Source of the DNA: an uncultured Bacteroides sp.
GTDB taxonomy: Bacteria > Bacteroidota > Bacteroidia > Bacteroidales > Bacteroidaceae
Direction of reading: 5' to 3'
Assembly (NCBI RefSeq): GCF_900547205.1
Contig: NZ_URFY01000051.1
Span: 1 to 32,261 of the forward strand
DNA: 32,261 nucleotides
Of the stretch, positions 8,425 through 16,722 are shown piece after piece. Position 1 is the stretch's first letter. Each line of letters starts with the position of its first letter. The position numbers were made by a program, and so were the translations under genes. The notes under the pieces are model-generated. The model saw nothing but the letters and a program-made list of their open reading frames with translations, had not been told where the DNA came from and searched no databases.

Positions 8425-9687
8425 ATGAAGTTTTCCGAACTACAACTAAATGCAAATGTGCTTGAGGCGCTTGAAGCCATGCGATTTGACGAATGTACGC
8501 CTATACAGGAACAAGCAATACCAATCATTCTGGAGGGTAAAGATCTGATAGCAGTAGCACAGACTGGTACAGGTAAAACGGCAGCATTCCTGCTCCCTGT
8601 TCTTAATAAATTATCCGAGGGAAATCATCCTGAGGATGCAATTAACTGTGTTATCATGTCTCCTACCCGGGAGCTTGCTCAGCAGATCGATCAGCAGATG
8701 GAAGGTTTTTCCTATTTCATGCCGGTATCAAGCGTTGCCGTATACGGTGGAAATGACGGTACGTTGTTTGAACAACAAAAGAAAGGACTCACACTGGGAG
8801 CGGATGTAGTGATTGCTACGCCCGGACGGTTAATCTCTCATTTGAGCCTTGGATATGTAGATCTTTCTAAAGTTTCTTATTTCATACTGGATGAAGCCGA
8901 TCGTATGCTCGATATGGGATTTTACGAGGACATTATGCAAATTGCAAAATATCTGCCTAAAGAACGGCAAACTATCATGTTCTCAGCAACAATGCCCGCC
9001 AAAATTCAGCAATTGGCAAATACGATCCTGAACAATCCATCAGAAATAAAACTATCCGTTTCAAAACCTGCCGATAAAATTATCCAAGCTGCCTACGTTT
9101 GTTATGAAAATCAGAAGCTCGGAATTATACGCACTCTGTTTGCTGACGAAGTTCCTGAACGTGTCATAATCTTTGCGTCTTCTAAAATCAAAGTTAAAGA
9201 AGTGGCAAAAGCTTTGAAAATGATGAAACTGAATGTTGGAGAAATGCATTCGGACCTTGAACAGGCTCAGCGGGAAGCTGTGATGCATGAGTTTAAAGCT
9301 GGACGTGTCAATATATTGGTAGCTACTGATATTGTTGCCCGTGGTATAGATATTGATGATATACGCCTGGTTGTTAACTATGATGTTCCTCACGATAGTG
9401 AAGATTATGTGCATCGCATCGGACGTACGGCTAGAGCAAACAATGACGGAGTAGCAATCACATTCATTAGCGAAAGAGAACAAACTGATTTTAAGAATAT
9501 AGAGAACTTCCTAGAGAAAGAAATTTATAAGATTCCTATTCCTGCTGAATTGGGAGAAGCGCCGGAATATAACCCACGATCTTTTAGCAGAAACGGAAAT
9601 AATTCGAAGAGAAGGAGTTTTAAAGGAAAAAGAAACAATGACGGAGGAAAGAGCAATAGCCGCCCCGCTCCAAGAAGACAAAATTAG
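8425..9687 (+). CDS. rhlE: DEAD-box ATP-dependent RNA helicase, RhlE type
   Basis: This 420-residue RNA helicase probably acts in RNA decay or ribosome assembly. All core motifs are visible: the Q motif near residues 21-28, motif I AQTGTGKT (45-52), Ia PTRELAQQ, Ib TPGR, II DEAD (156-159), III SAT (187-189), V ATDIVARGIDI, and VI HRIGRTAR (330-337). After about residue 375 the protein has a basic, Asn/Arg/Ser-rich, low-complexity tail that likely adds RNA affinity. Bacteroides have several paralogues, so RhlE is a subfamily guess and the specific role is not deducible. It is convergent with the lipoprotein gene to its right (11-base gap). Confidence 0.92.
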   Translation: MKFSELQLNANVLEALEAMRFDECTPIQEQAIPIILEGKDLIAVAQTGTGKTAAFLLPVLNKLSEGNHPEDAINCVIMSPTRELAQQIDQQMEGFSYFMPVSSVAVYGGNDGTLFEQQKKGLTLGADVVIATPGRLISHLSLGYVDLSKVSYFILDEADRMLDMGFYEDIMQIAKYLPKERQTIMFSATMPAKIQQLANTILNNPSEIKLSVSKPADKIIQAAYVCYENQKLGIIRTLFADEVPERVIIFASSKIKVKEVAKALKMMKLNVGEMHSDLEQAQREAVMHEFKAGRVNILVATDIVARGIDIDDIRLVVNYDVPHDSEDYVHRIGRTARANNDGVAITFISEREQTDFKNIENFLEKEIYKIPIPAELGEAPEYNPRSFSRNGNNSKRRSFKGKRNNDGGKSNSRPAPRRQN

Positions 9688-9698
9688 TTATACCTTTT

Positions 9699-10496
9699 TT
9701 ATTTAGTTGAAGTTATAGCCAGATTACCATCAAAACTTACCACTATATCTGCTATACTATATATTGAACTTTCCGGAATGGCTAGAATCGCTTGATAGTG
9801 AAACCCATTCCGGTCTACTTTTTCAAATCTGGTATCCGATAAGATGGCTTGTGTCAGAAAATCCGTTGGAACAACTTTATCAAACAGCTGCTTGGTTATA
9901 TCGCTGGCAAAAATACTTTTCTTACCTTCATAGACGCAGATGTGCATTACATTATCGTAATACACATTATCCATGCTAATTCCGTCTTCAGAATAAGTTG
10001 TCTTAAGAACCTTCAGTTTTGAAGGATTTATATACACATACGCACGATAGCGTGTACCGTTATAGGTTACTACACTATCACGTTTAGTAACTTCCGTATA
10101 AGTGGGTATACTTAATTCCTGGCGAATGAAAGACAGCGAGTCATTGGGATCTTCCGATTTATGTAATTTAATCACATTATCAGTTATTGAATGAAACCAG
10201 AATATATGTTCCGCTTGCTTGTCTACTTTATAATAAGACGTATCATTTCCATAAGTATAAAGGGTGTCCCGGATAATTTTGAACGCAATTGGAGCACTTT
10301 GAGAATCCGAATAATAGATAGTGTTTCCCTCTACCCTCATCAACGGACTCTCCGTTTCATCGTCCAGCCAGATTCCCTGCAACATTTCCTTGGCGCTAAA
10401 ATCCTCCTTCTCCTGTTTGGGAGAATCTTGATTTTTATTGCCGCTACATGCCACAAAAAAGATTGCTACTAACGATATTGCCACAGATTTAATCAT
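9699..10496 (-). CDS. Lipoprotein of unknown function, possibly DUF4738-like
   Basis: This 265-residue predicted lipoprotein has a hydrophobic signal and lipobox ending at Cys17 (FFVAC), followed by a Ser/Asn/Lys/Gln linker. The rest is a soluble, beta-rich domain with a pattern of short strands (IWLDDETESPLMRVEGNTI, FKIIRDTLYTY). I do not recognise it with certainty. It recalls the Bacteroidota DUF4738 family, but that is a recollection of style, not an alignment. It lies 38 bases downstream of ugd on the same strand and may be read through from it. A near -7 element of its own (TATCTTTA on the minus strand, 10515-10522) is also present. Confidence 0.7.
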   Translation of the reverse strand: MIKSVAISLVAIFFVACSGNKNQDSPKQEKEDFSAKEMLQGIWLDDETESPLMRVEGNTIYYSDSQSAPIAFKIIRDTLYTYGNDTSYYKVDKQAEHIFWFHSITDNVIKLHKSEDPNDSLSFIRQELSIPTYTEVTKRDSVVTYNGTRYRAYVYINPSKLKVLKTTYSEDGISMDNVYYDNVMHICVYEGKKSIFASDITKQLFDKVVPTDFLTQAILSDTRFEKVDRNGFHYQAILAIPESSIYSIADIVVSFDGNLAITSTK

Positions 10497-10534
10497 TTGC
10501 CTAATTTTTGTATGTAAAGATACTCTTATTTATA

Positions 10535-11848
10535 TCATTTACCAATGCATGAGTAAACAAATCCGAGTTCTTCCATCTCTTTCTTATCATATATATTACG
10601 TCCGTCCATTACAATCTGCTGTGCCATTGTTTTCCGGATAACAGCCCAGGAAGGTAAGCGAAACTCTTTCCATTCGGTAACTAACATCAGAGCATCTGCA
10701 TCAAGTACCGCATCGTACATATCGCAGGCGTAATAGATTGTATTTCCAATCCGGCGTTTGCACTCTGCCATGGCAGCAGGGTCATATACACGTATCTGGC
10801 ATCCGACTTTCAACAGTTTGTCAATCAAGACTAAAGCAGGCGCTTCACGCATATCATCCGTTTCCGGTTTAAATGCTAGCCCCCATAAAGCAATGGTTTT
10901 ATCTTTTAGTTCACCATTGAACTGCTGTGAGAGTTTATCAAATAAAACACTTTTCTGACGTTCGTTCACTTCTTCCACTGCGCTGAGCACTCGCATTGTG
11001 TATCCGTTCTGTTCGGCTGTTTTAATCAATGCTTTCACATCTTTTGGGAAGCAAGAACCACCATATCCGATGCCCGGGTATAAAAACTTGCGTCCGATTC
11101 GGGTATCCGAACCGATACCGCTACGCACCATATTGACGTCTGCGCCGACTAATTCACACAGATTCGCAATATCGTTCATGAAACTGATACGGGTGGCAAG
11201 CATTGAATTGGCCGCATATTTAGTCATTTCAGCAGATGGAATATCCATAAAAATCACACGGAAGTTATTCAATAAGAATGGTTTGTACAGTTTAGACATC
11301 AGCTTTTCTGCACGTGCCGACTCCACTCCCACTACCACGCGGTCGGGGCTCATAAAGTCATTGACTGCATTACCTTCTTTCAAGAACTCGGGATTTGAGG
11401 CAACGTCAAACTCTATTTTAGCCCCTCTTTTATCCAATTCTTCCTGAATAACTGCACGAACTTTGCTGGCGGTACCCACTGGAACAGTGCTTTTGGTAAC
11501 CACCAATTTATACTGTTTCATATTTCGACCAATAGTGCGCGCTACTTCCAATACATATTTTAGGTCTGCACTTCCATCCTCGTCAGGAGGTGTGCCAACA
11601 GCACTGAAAATTACCTCCACATCGTCCAGGCAACTCTCTAATGAGGTGGTAAAATTCAATCGTTGAGCTTTCATGTTCCGAAGTACCATCTCTTCCAATC
11701 CGGATTCATATATTGGGATGATTCCTTTTTTTAGAGACTCTATTTTTTCGCTATTAGTATCTACGCAAGTCACGTTTACACCAATTTCCGCAAAACAAGT
11801 ACCCGTCACCAAGCCTACGTAGCCAGTTCCTACAATCGCAATTTTCAT
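10535..11848 (-). CDS. ugd: UDP-glucose 6-dehydrogenase
   Basis: This 437-residue nucleotide-sugar dehydrogenase oxidises UDP-glucose to UDP-glucuronate for capsule and other surface polysaccharides. The N-terminal Rossmann fold has the NAD motif GTGYVG at residues 7-12. The substrate region includes SNPEFLKEGNA (151-161), and the catalytic cysteine is Cys266 in GYGGSCFPKD. The length and motif order are those of bacterial UDP-glucose dehydrogenases. UDP-ManNAc dehydrogenases share this layout, so the substrate is not fully certain, but the sequence reads as the UDP-glucose type. It follows rfbC by 27 bases on the same strand, so the two are probably co-transcribed. Confidence 0.9.
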   Translation of the reverse strand: MKIAIVGTGYVGLVTGTCFAEIGVNVTCVDTNSEKIESLKKGIIPIYESGLEEMVLRNMKAQRLNFTTSLESCLDDVEVIFSAVGTPPDEDGSADLKYVLEVARTIGRNMKQYKLVVTKSTVPVGTASKVRAVIQEELDKRGAKIEFDVASNPEFLKEGNAVNDFMSPDRVVVGVESARAEKLMSKLYKPFLLNNFRVIFMDIPSAEMTKYAANSMLATRISFMNDIANLCELVGADVNMVRSGIGSDTRIGRKFLYPGIGYGGSCFPKDVKALIKTAEQNGYTMRVLSAVEEVNERQKSVLFDKLSQQFNGELKDKTIALWGLAFKPETDDMREAPALVLIDKLLKVGCQIRVYDPAAMAECKRRIGNTIYYACDMYDAVLDADALMLVTEWKEFRLPSWAVIRKTMAQQIVMDGRNIYDKKEMEELGFVYSCIGK

Positions 11849-11875
11849 ATTTACTATTCTTGTTTGTTTAGACGA

Positions 11876-12424
11876 TTATTCAAAATATACAGCATCCTTG
11901 AAAGCTGTTCCTTCTCTGTCTTTGGACGATAACAACATCTGTGACTCTTGGAGTGGCCAGTCTATTCCCAATGTTTCATCATTATATAAGATAGAAGCTT
12001 CTGCCTGTGGGGTATATTTATTGTCTACCTTATATGTGAAAATAGCTTCTTCACTTAATACAGCAAAACCATGTGCAAATCCACGGGGAATAAAGAATTG
12101 CCTTTTGTTCTCTTCGCTCAGTAATACGCTGATATGCTTTCCGAAAGTAGGTGATGATTTACGTAAGTCGACAGCGACATCCAACACTTCTCCTTTGATG
12201 ACACGTACCAATTTCGCCTGACTATATTCACCTTTTTGATAGTGTAATCCGCGCAAAACTCCAAAAGAAGATTTCGATTCATTGTCCTGTATGAAGTTCA
12301 CGGAACCAACATTAGTATCAAACTCTTCTTTTTTAAAGGCTTCCATAAAGTAACCCCTTTCATCGGAGAATACATTCGGCTCTATCAGCCACACTCCTTC
12401 TATTTCTGTTTGTATATAGTTCAT
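11876..12424 (-). CDS. rfbC: dTDP-4-dehydrorhamnose 3,5-epimerase
   Basis: RfbC/RmlC is the third enzyme of dTDP-L-rhamnose synthesis. The 182-residue cupin-type protein shows the family hallmarks: DERGYFMEAF (21-30), RGLHYQ with catalytic His61, Lys71, and Tyr131 in FTYKVDNKY, plus IPRGFAHGF (112-120). The other rhamnose genes (rfbA, rfbB, rfbD) are not in the window. It is followed by ugd, so this short cluster makes two sugar-nucleotide precursors. It is transcribed from a promoter divergent from that of the HU/SPOR gene. Confidence 0.95.
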   Translation of the reverse strand: MNYIQTEIEGVWLIEPNVFSDERGYFMEAFKKEEFDTNVGSVNFIQDNESKSSFGVLRGLHYQKGEYSQAKLVRVIKGEVLDVAVDLRKSSPTFGKHISVLLSEENKRQFFIPRGFAHGFAVLSEEAIFTYKVDNKYTPQAEASILYNDETLGIDWPLQESQMLLSSKDREGTAFKDAVYFE

Positions 12425-12450
12425 TGTTAGTAGTGATAAATAAAACGATG

Positions 12451-12458
12451 CAAAAGTA
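12451..12458 (-). promoter_or_regulatory. -7 element of rfbC-ugd
   Basis: On the minus strand TACTTTTG matches TAnnTTTG. The predicted start is near 12447, about 22 bases before the rfbC ATG. No convincing -33 element is visible. Confidence 0.5.
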
Positions 12459-12501
12459 GTGAATTTTTCGTAGTTTTCTGGGATATATTCAATTTATCTC
12501 G

Positions 12502-12509
12502 TAATTTTG
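12502..12509 (+). promoter_or_regulatory. -7 element abutting the HU/SPOR start codon
   Basis: TAATTTTG matches TAnnTTTG and ends only five bases before the ATG at 12515. Transcription would start at about 12513-12515, which makes this a candidate leaderless mRNA. Confidence 0.45.
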
Positions 12510-12514
12510 CACAC

Positions 12515-13570
12515 ATGATTGAATTGGCACAACATATAGAGACTTTACTGCTGGAAAATGACTGCGTCATCGTTCCGGGATTTGGTGGTTTTGTTGCATA
12601 TTACGCACCTGCAACTCGTGTAAAAGAAGATAACCTTTTTCTGCCCCCTACCCGTACGATTGGTTTTAATCCCCAATTAAAACTGAATGACGGAGTGCTG
12701 GTACAGTCGTATATGTCTGTATATGAGACCAGTTTTTCGGATGCTACCCGTATTGTGGAAAAAGAAGTGGCCGAATTGATTGAAACTTTGCATAAGGAGG
12801 GAAAAGCCGATTTGGAAAATATAGGTGAGATACATTATAATATCTACGGAAACTACGAATTTACTCCTTATGATAATAAGATAACGACTCCCTTCCTGTA
12901 TGGTTTGGATTCTTTTGAGATGCACGAGCTTTCTGCTTTGCAACGGAAGGATGAGAAAGTATTGGTACCGGCTAATCTGGCGAAGGAGAAGAAAACTTAT
13001 GAAATCAGCATTAACAGGGCATATCTTCGTAATGTAGCAGCGATGATTGCTGCCATTGTGTTGTTCTTTGCCTTTTCTACTCCCGTACAGAATACAGATA
13101 TTCAGAAGAATAATTATGCACAGTTATTGCCCGGTGAACTTTTCGGTCAAATAGAAAAGCAATCGGTTGTCATGACTCCTGTTTCTATTGAAAGTGACGG
13201 TGCACAGCATAGAAAAAAGGCTTCTACTCAAAAACTGACGGTGGATAAGGCTAAAACCTCGAAACCTATTGCAGTAAGAGAAGTGAAAGTTGTTAAAAAG
13301 GAAGAGACAACACCTGTACCTGCTGTTAAACAGCAACCTATCAATCATCCTTTTCATATTATCGTAGCAGGCGGAATCGGTCTGAAAGATGCAGAAAATA
13401 TGGCAAATCAATTAAAGGCGAAAGGATTTGCCGATGCAAAAGCTCTAAATACTGACGGTAAAGTACGCGTTAGTATTCTTTCCTTCGATAATCGCGAAGA
13501 AGCAACTAAGCAGTTGTTGGAGCTTAGAAAAAACGAAACTTATAAGAATGCCTGGTTACTGGCTAAATAA
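12515..13570 (+). CDS. HU-CCDC81 and SPOR domain cell-envelope protein
   Basis: This 351-residue protein has three parts. Residues 1-140 match the bacterial HU-CCDC81 type domains (IETLLLENDCVIVPGFGGFV at 8-27). A single membrane segment follows at about 170-190, and residues about 278-351 form a SPOR domain (HPFHIIVAGG). SPOR domains bind peptidoglycan glycans stripped of stem peptides, which are enriched at the division septum. The protein therefore probably links a cytoplasmic HU-like domain to the septal wall. The start is fixed by the HU-CCDC81 domain, which begins at residue 1. The FHA gene follows after 16 bases and is likely co-transcribed. The detailed function is unknown. Confidence 0.85.
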   Translation: MIELAQHIETLLLENDCVIVPGFGGFVAYYAPATRVKEDNLFLPPTRTIGFNPQLKLNDGVLVQSYMSVYETSFSDATRIVEKEVAELIETLHKEGKADLENIGEIHYNIYGNYEFTPYDNKITTPFLYGLDSFEMHELSALQRKDEKVLVPANLAKEKKTYEISINRAYLRNVAAMIAAIVLFFAFSTPVQNTDIQKNNYAQLLPGELFGQIEKQSVVMTPVSIESDGAQHRKKASTQKLTVDKAKTSKPIAVREVKVVKKEETTPVPAVKQQPINHPFHIIVAGGIGLKDAENMANQLKAKGFADAKALNTDGKVRVSILSFDNREEATKQLLELRKNETYKNAWLLAK

Positions 13571-13586
13571 AATCCCCTTCAAAAAC

Positions 13587-14114
13587 ATGAAACGAGTTCT
13601 TTGTCCCAAATGTGAGAGTTACCTTTATTTTGATGAAACCAAGTATAGCGAGGGCCAGTCGCTAGTATTTGAATGTGAACATTGTGGCAAACAATTCAGT
13701 ATCCGACTAGGAAAAAGCAAAGTTAAGTCTCTTAGAAAAGAAGAAAATCTGGAAGAGGAAGCTGAAGCTCATAAAGAAGAATTTGGATACATCACTGTTA
13801 TTGAGAATGTTTTCGGCTATAAGCAAATCTTGCCGCTGGAAGAAGGCGACAATGTGATTGGACGGCGTTGTGTTGGAACTACCATCAATCTGCCTATCGA
13901 AAGCGGTGATATGAGTATGGATCGTCGCCATTGCATCATCAATGTGAAGCGTAATAAGCAAGAAAAACTCATCTATACGTTGCAAGATGCCCCTAGTCTT
14001 ACGGGTACATTTCTTATGAATGAGATTCTTGGGGATAAAGACCGGATACGTCTCGAGGATGGTGCTGTTGTGACAATTGGTGCAACGACGTTTATTCTGC
14101 ATACGGCAGAATAA
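13587..14114 (+). CDS. Zinc-ribbon and FHA domain protein
   Basis: This 175-residue protein begins with a zinc-ribbon of two CxxC pairs (Cys6/Cys9 and Cys30/Cys33), followed by a charged linker (about 45-65). The C-terminal forkhead-associated domain spans about 70-172. FHA hallmarks are Gly92-Arg93 in VIGRR, Ser110 and His115 in MSMDRRHCIIN, and an Asn in the LMNEI turn. FHA domains usually bind phosphothreonine peptides, but no Ser/Thr kinase is nearby. The open frame extends upstream to 13548 into the preceding gene. ATG 13587 is preferred because the zinc ribbon begins there and the overlap disappears. It is probably in an operon with the HU/SPOR gene. Confidence 0.85.
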   Translation: MKRVLCPKCESYLYFDETKYSEGQSLVFECEHCGKQFSIRLGKSKVKSLRKEENLEEEAEAHKEEFGYITVIENVFGYKQILPLEEGDNVIGRRCVGTTINLPIESGDMSMDRRHCIINVKRNKQEKLIYTLQDAPSLTGTFLMNEILGDKDRIRLEDGAVVTIGATTFILHTAE

Positions 14115-14470
14115 ATGTTATTTATAACTTGCTTTGATACTTTCGCATATATTCATCAACGATGTAAACTAAAGAGAAAGACTTTTCTGTCTGCTGTACC
14201 TCTAAAGGATGCCCTAAATGCCTTTATTTTCGTTATAAAAACAATGTCAACGTAAATAGTTGCATCATTTCTCATTGCCTTTGAATTTAATATTTTACAT
14301 CAAGGTTAGCCTTTATAACTGCTACATTTTCATTTTTAAGCTGAATCAGAGATGAGCTTTTAGTGATTAATATTTGATAATGCAAAGGTAAAGTCAAATA
14401 TCTGGCACACCCTTTTGTAACTAGATAGACCTTCCATTTTATTTATTAGAATCCATATACCTTTACTGAA
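14115..14470. other. Gene-poor interval between FHA and AbgT genes
   Basis: No convincing gene is seen in these 356 bases. A 46-codon open frame starts at 14115 immediately after the FHA stop and runs to 14255, but it has no recognisable features. On the minus strand, TACCTTTG at 14383-14390 matches the -7 element. It points away from AbgT towards a stretch with no ORF, so it could drive a small RNA or be fortuitous. There is no clear terminator hairpin. Confidence 0.4.
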
Positions 14471-15928
14471 TTACATCCCCATTGGTATCTTTAACAAGTA
14501 CCAAATGATAAAGAACAGCGTCCATGCAACGAGAATTCCCAGAGAATAGCGCCACGTATATTTAAGCAACGATCCATAGGTTATTTGCTTATCATATTGT
14601 TTCATATAAGTTAGCACCAGCGGCATATAAAACATGAAAGGCGTGATAGCATTCGTAGAACTATCCCCAATGCGGAAAGCACATTGTGCTATATCCGGAG
14701 AGATACCCATCTGTGAAAACATTGGAATAAAGATGAAAGACATAAAAGCCCATTTGGAAGTGGCGGAAACCATTATCAGGTTGATAAATGCTGTGAACAA
14801 AATAAACGTAACAAGTGCTGACAACGGAGCAGATTCGAAAGACGAAAGCAATTCGGCCCCCATGATGGCAAGGCACTTATCCAAATGAGAATACTCAAAG
14901 CAGGCAAACATCTGAGCGGCGAAGAAAGCAATAACAAAATAGACTCCTAGAAGTTTCATTGGTTGAGTTAGTCCTTCAATTACGTCATTGTCGGTGCGAT
15001 AGCGACCAGAACTAAAGCCATAAGTCATTCCTGTAAGCCCTGCACCCAACGAAAGAAGAAAGAGTATGCCTGCAATAAAAGGAGAATGCATCAAGCCACC
15101 GTTCACTCCACGCAAAATTCCGTAAGGCGAGAAAGTGAGCCATAAAATAAGTGTAACGTAGATTACTGCAACAATGATAGCGATCATGATGGCTCGTCTC
15201 TCTTTACGGGAAAGGGGACGGTAGGCTTCCACCTTCACACTTCCTCCATATTTCCCCAAAGTGGGAAGAAGCCATTTTTGAGTGATCCAGTATACAATGG
15301 CAGCAATCACTAAGGTAGAAGCACTCATGAAGAAGTAATTACAGAGGGGTTCCGTATTCCCTTGATACCCCGTCTGTGCGAGCGCAACTTCCTGAGTGGT
15401 ATGGGCTAGCAGTGGATCCATCGTACTTAATACAATATTTGCACTATATCCGCACGCAACGGAGACATAAGCCGTGACGATTCCCGCAATCGGATGTAGT
15501 CCAACCCATTGGAAAAGCATGGCAGCGATAGGCAATAAGATTATATATCCACCATCACCAATAGCATTGGACAGTAATCCAAGAACTATCACCCAGAGGA
15601 TAATCTTTCTTTTTTCCTTCTTGTTTCCCACTCCCAAACGGATACACGCATCAATAAAACCAGAATGTTGTGCAACGCCCAATCCGAACATGGCAATAAT
15701 CACCATGCCCAACGGTGCGAATCCGGTGAAGTTTTTGATAGCATTCCGCAACCACCAACGAATTCCTTCAGGGCTCAACAGACTTTGTACACGAATGTCC
15801 TCCCCAGTCTGTGGCAGTGTCACCTTCAATCCGTAAATATCACATATCCACGAAAGAAAGACTACTGCCATTGTCAGCAGAAGAAACATTGTTGCGGGAT
15901 GTGGTATACGCCATTTCGTCTTCATCAC
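14471..15928 (-). CDS. AbgT family transporter
   Basis: This 485-residue, very hydrophobic protein has about 11-13 membrane segments. It carries the AbgT family signatures near the C terminus (SATSKWAFMSFIFIPMF, then GDSSTNAITPFMFYMPLVL) and an internal loop (IGDGGYIILLP) typical of the family. AbgT was named for uptake of p-aminobenzoyl-glutamate, a folate breakdown product. MtrF and YdaH of this family were shown to export p-aminobenzoate and sulfonamides, so the direction and substrate here are open. It is the last gene after the tandem sensor kinase and response regulator, 33 bases after the regulator stop, so its expression is probably tied to that system. Two consecutive ATGs are available; the first is used. 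Confidence 0.87.
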   Translation of the reverse strand: MMKTKWRIPHPATMFLLLTMAVVFLSWICDIYGLKVTLPQTGEDIRVQSLLSPEGIRWWLRNAIKNFTGFAPLGMVIIAMFGLGVAQHSGFIDACIRLGVGNKKEKRKIILWVIVLGLLSNAIGDGGYIILLPIAAMLFQWVGLHPIAGIVTAYVSVACGYSANIVLSTMDPLLAHTTQEVALAQTGYQGNTEPLCNYFFMSASTLVIAAIVYWITQKWLLPTLGKYGGSVKVEAYRPLSRKERRAIMIAIIVAVIYVTLILWLTFSPYGILRGVNGGLMHSPFIAGILFLLSLGAGLTGMTYGFSSGRYRTDNDVIEGLTQPMKLLGVYFVIAFFAAQMFACFEYSHLDKCLAIMGAELLSSFESAPLSALVTFILFTAFINLIMVSATSKWAFMSFIFIPMFSQMGISPDIAQCAFRIGDSSTNAITPFMFYMPLVLTYMKQYDKQITYGSLLKYTWRYSLGILVAWTLFFIIWYLLKIPMGM

Positions 15929-15935
15929 TTTTCAG

Positions 15936-15980
15936 ATTTATTCTTCGTCAGCTCCCTTTGTTTATTCCTCGTCAGCTTCC
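15936..15980 (-). repeat. Imperfect duplication of the response regulator 3' end
   Basis: Two 20-base copies (15936-15955 and 15961-15980; 18 of 20 identical) sit five bases apart. On the minus strand each encodes Ala-Asp-Glu-Glu followed by TAA. The first copy read is the real end of the regulator; the second lies in the gap before AbgT. Confidence 0.75.
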
Positions 15981-16690
15981 AGATTGTCTAGATCAATAAT
16001 ACGCAGTTCTAATGCTCGAACAGCCAAACGGGTTGCATTCACCCCTACCCGTTCCCCGTTTGGAAAGAGACGTCCGATAAGATCATTCTGTCGTTTCTCC
16101 AAAGATTTTACTCCGAAAGGCATTCCTTTCAGATTCGCAATCATCTCCTTTGTATATCCTAAAGCCAGATGCCGGAGAAAGCGTTCATCGTATTCATCAA
16201 TATCATAGCTGATTACCGCTTCCTGACGTTTCGCGTCATTAGCTACCGACTTCTTGAAACGGTCTACAATCTTCTCCAGAATCGGATAGTTGAATACCAG
16301 TTTCTTCCCGTCTATCACAGCTTGTACGTCCGTCTTAGTCAGTAGTTCTCCTGTCTTGAGAATAATTCCGTCTGCACCCGCATTCAATACATCCACCCAT
16401 AATTTCTCATTCAGTATCTCACCCGTAAAGATTAATACGCGAACACCTTTATAGCGTTTGAATATATTCCGGCAGATATCTACTCCGATGGTGGTAGAAC
16501 CTCCCAGTCCTAAGTCCAGCAATACGAGATCAGGATGTTTTTCCTCCATTAGCGGCCAAAATTCACTTTCAGTCATAGCGGTACCTATAACTTCAGCATT
16601 AGGTATTTCATGACGAAAAATCTCTTCTGTACCCTTTAACTCGAGTTTTACATCCTCTACAATAATAACTTTAAACTTCTGTTCTTCCAT
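15962..16690 (-). CDS. LuxR-type response regulator
   Basis: This 242-residue response regulator has a complete receiver domain: acidic pair Glu12-Asp13 in IVEDV, phospho-acceptor Asp59 in VLLDLGLGG, Thr89, and Lys112 in LKTGE. The C-terminal region (about 155-235) reads as a divergent LuxR/GerE-type helix-turn-helix (FLRHLALGYTKEMIANLKG, then VKSLEKRQNDLIGRLF). It lies 32 bases after the tandem kinase and 33 bases before the AbgT gene, so it is almost surely the partner of that kinase. Its 3' end has been imperfectly duplicated downstream, giving a second copy of Ala-Asp-Glu-Glu-stop. Confidence 0.9.
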   Translation of the reverse strand: MEEQKFKVIIVEDVKLELKGTEEIFRHEIPNAEVIGTAMTESEFWPLMEEKHPDLVLLDLGLGGSTTIGVDICRNIFKRYKGVRVLIFTGEILNEKLWVDVLNAGADGIILKTGELLTKTDVQAVIDGKKLVFNYPILEKIVDRFKKSVANDAKRQEAVISYDIDEYDERFLRHLALGYTKEMIANLKGMPFGVKSLEKRQNDLIGRLFPNGERVGVNATRLAVRALELRIIDLDNLEADEE

Positions 16691-16722
16691 TTCTTTATCT
16701 AATAACTTTTATGTATTCTTTC

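Noticed and set aside
13548..13586. Upstream ATG for the FHA gene
   Set aside because: It overlaps the HU/SPOR gene, and the zinc ribbon begins at ATG 13587.
14115..14255. 46-codon open frame immediately after the FHA gene
   Set aside because: It has no ribosome binding site, hydrophobic segment or recognisable motif. A frame of this length in AT-rich DNA is expected by chance.
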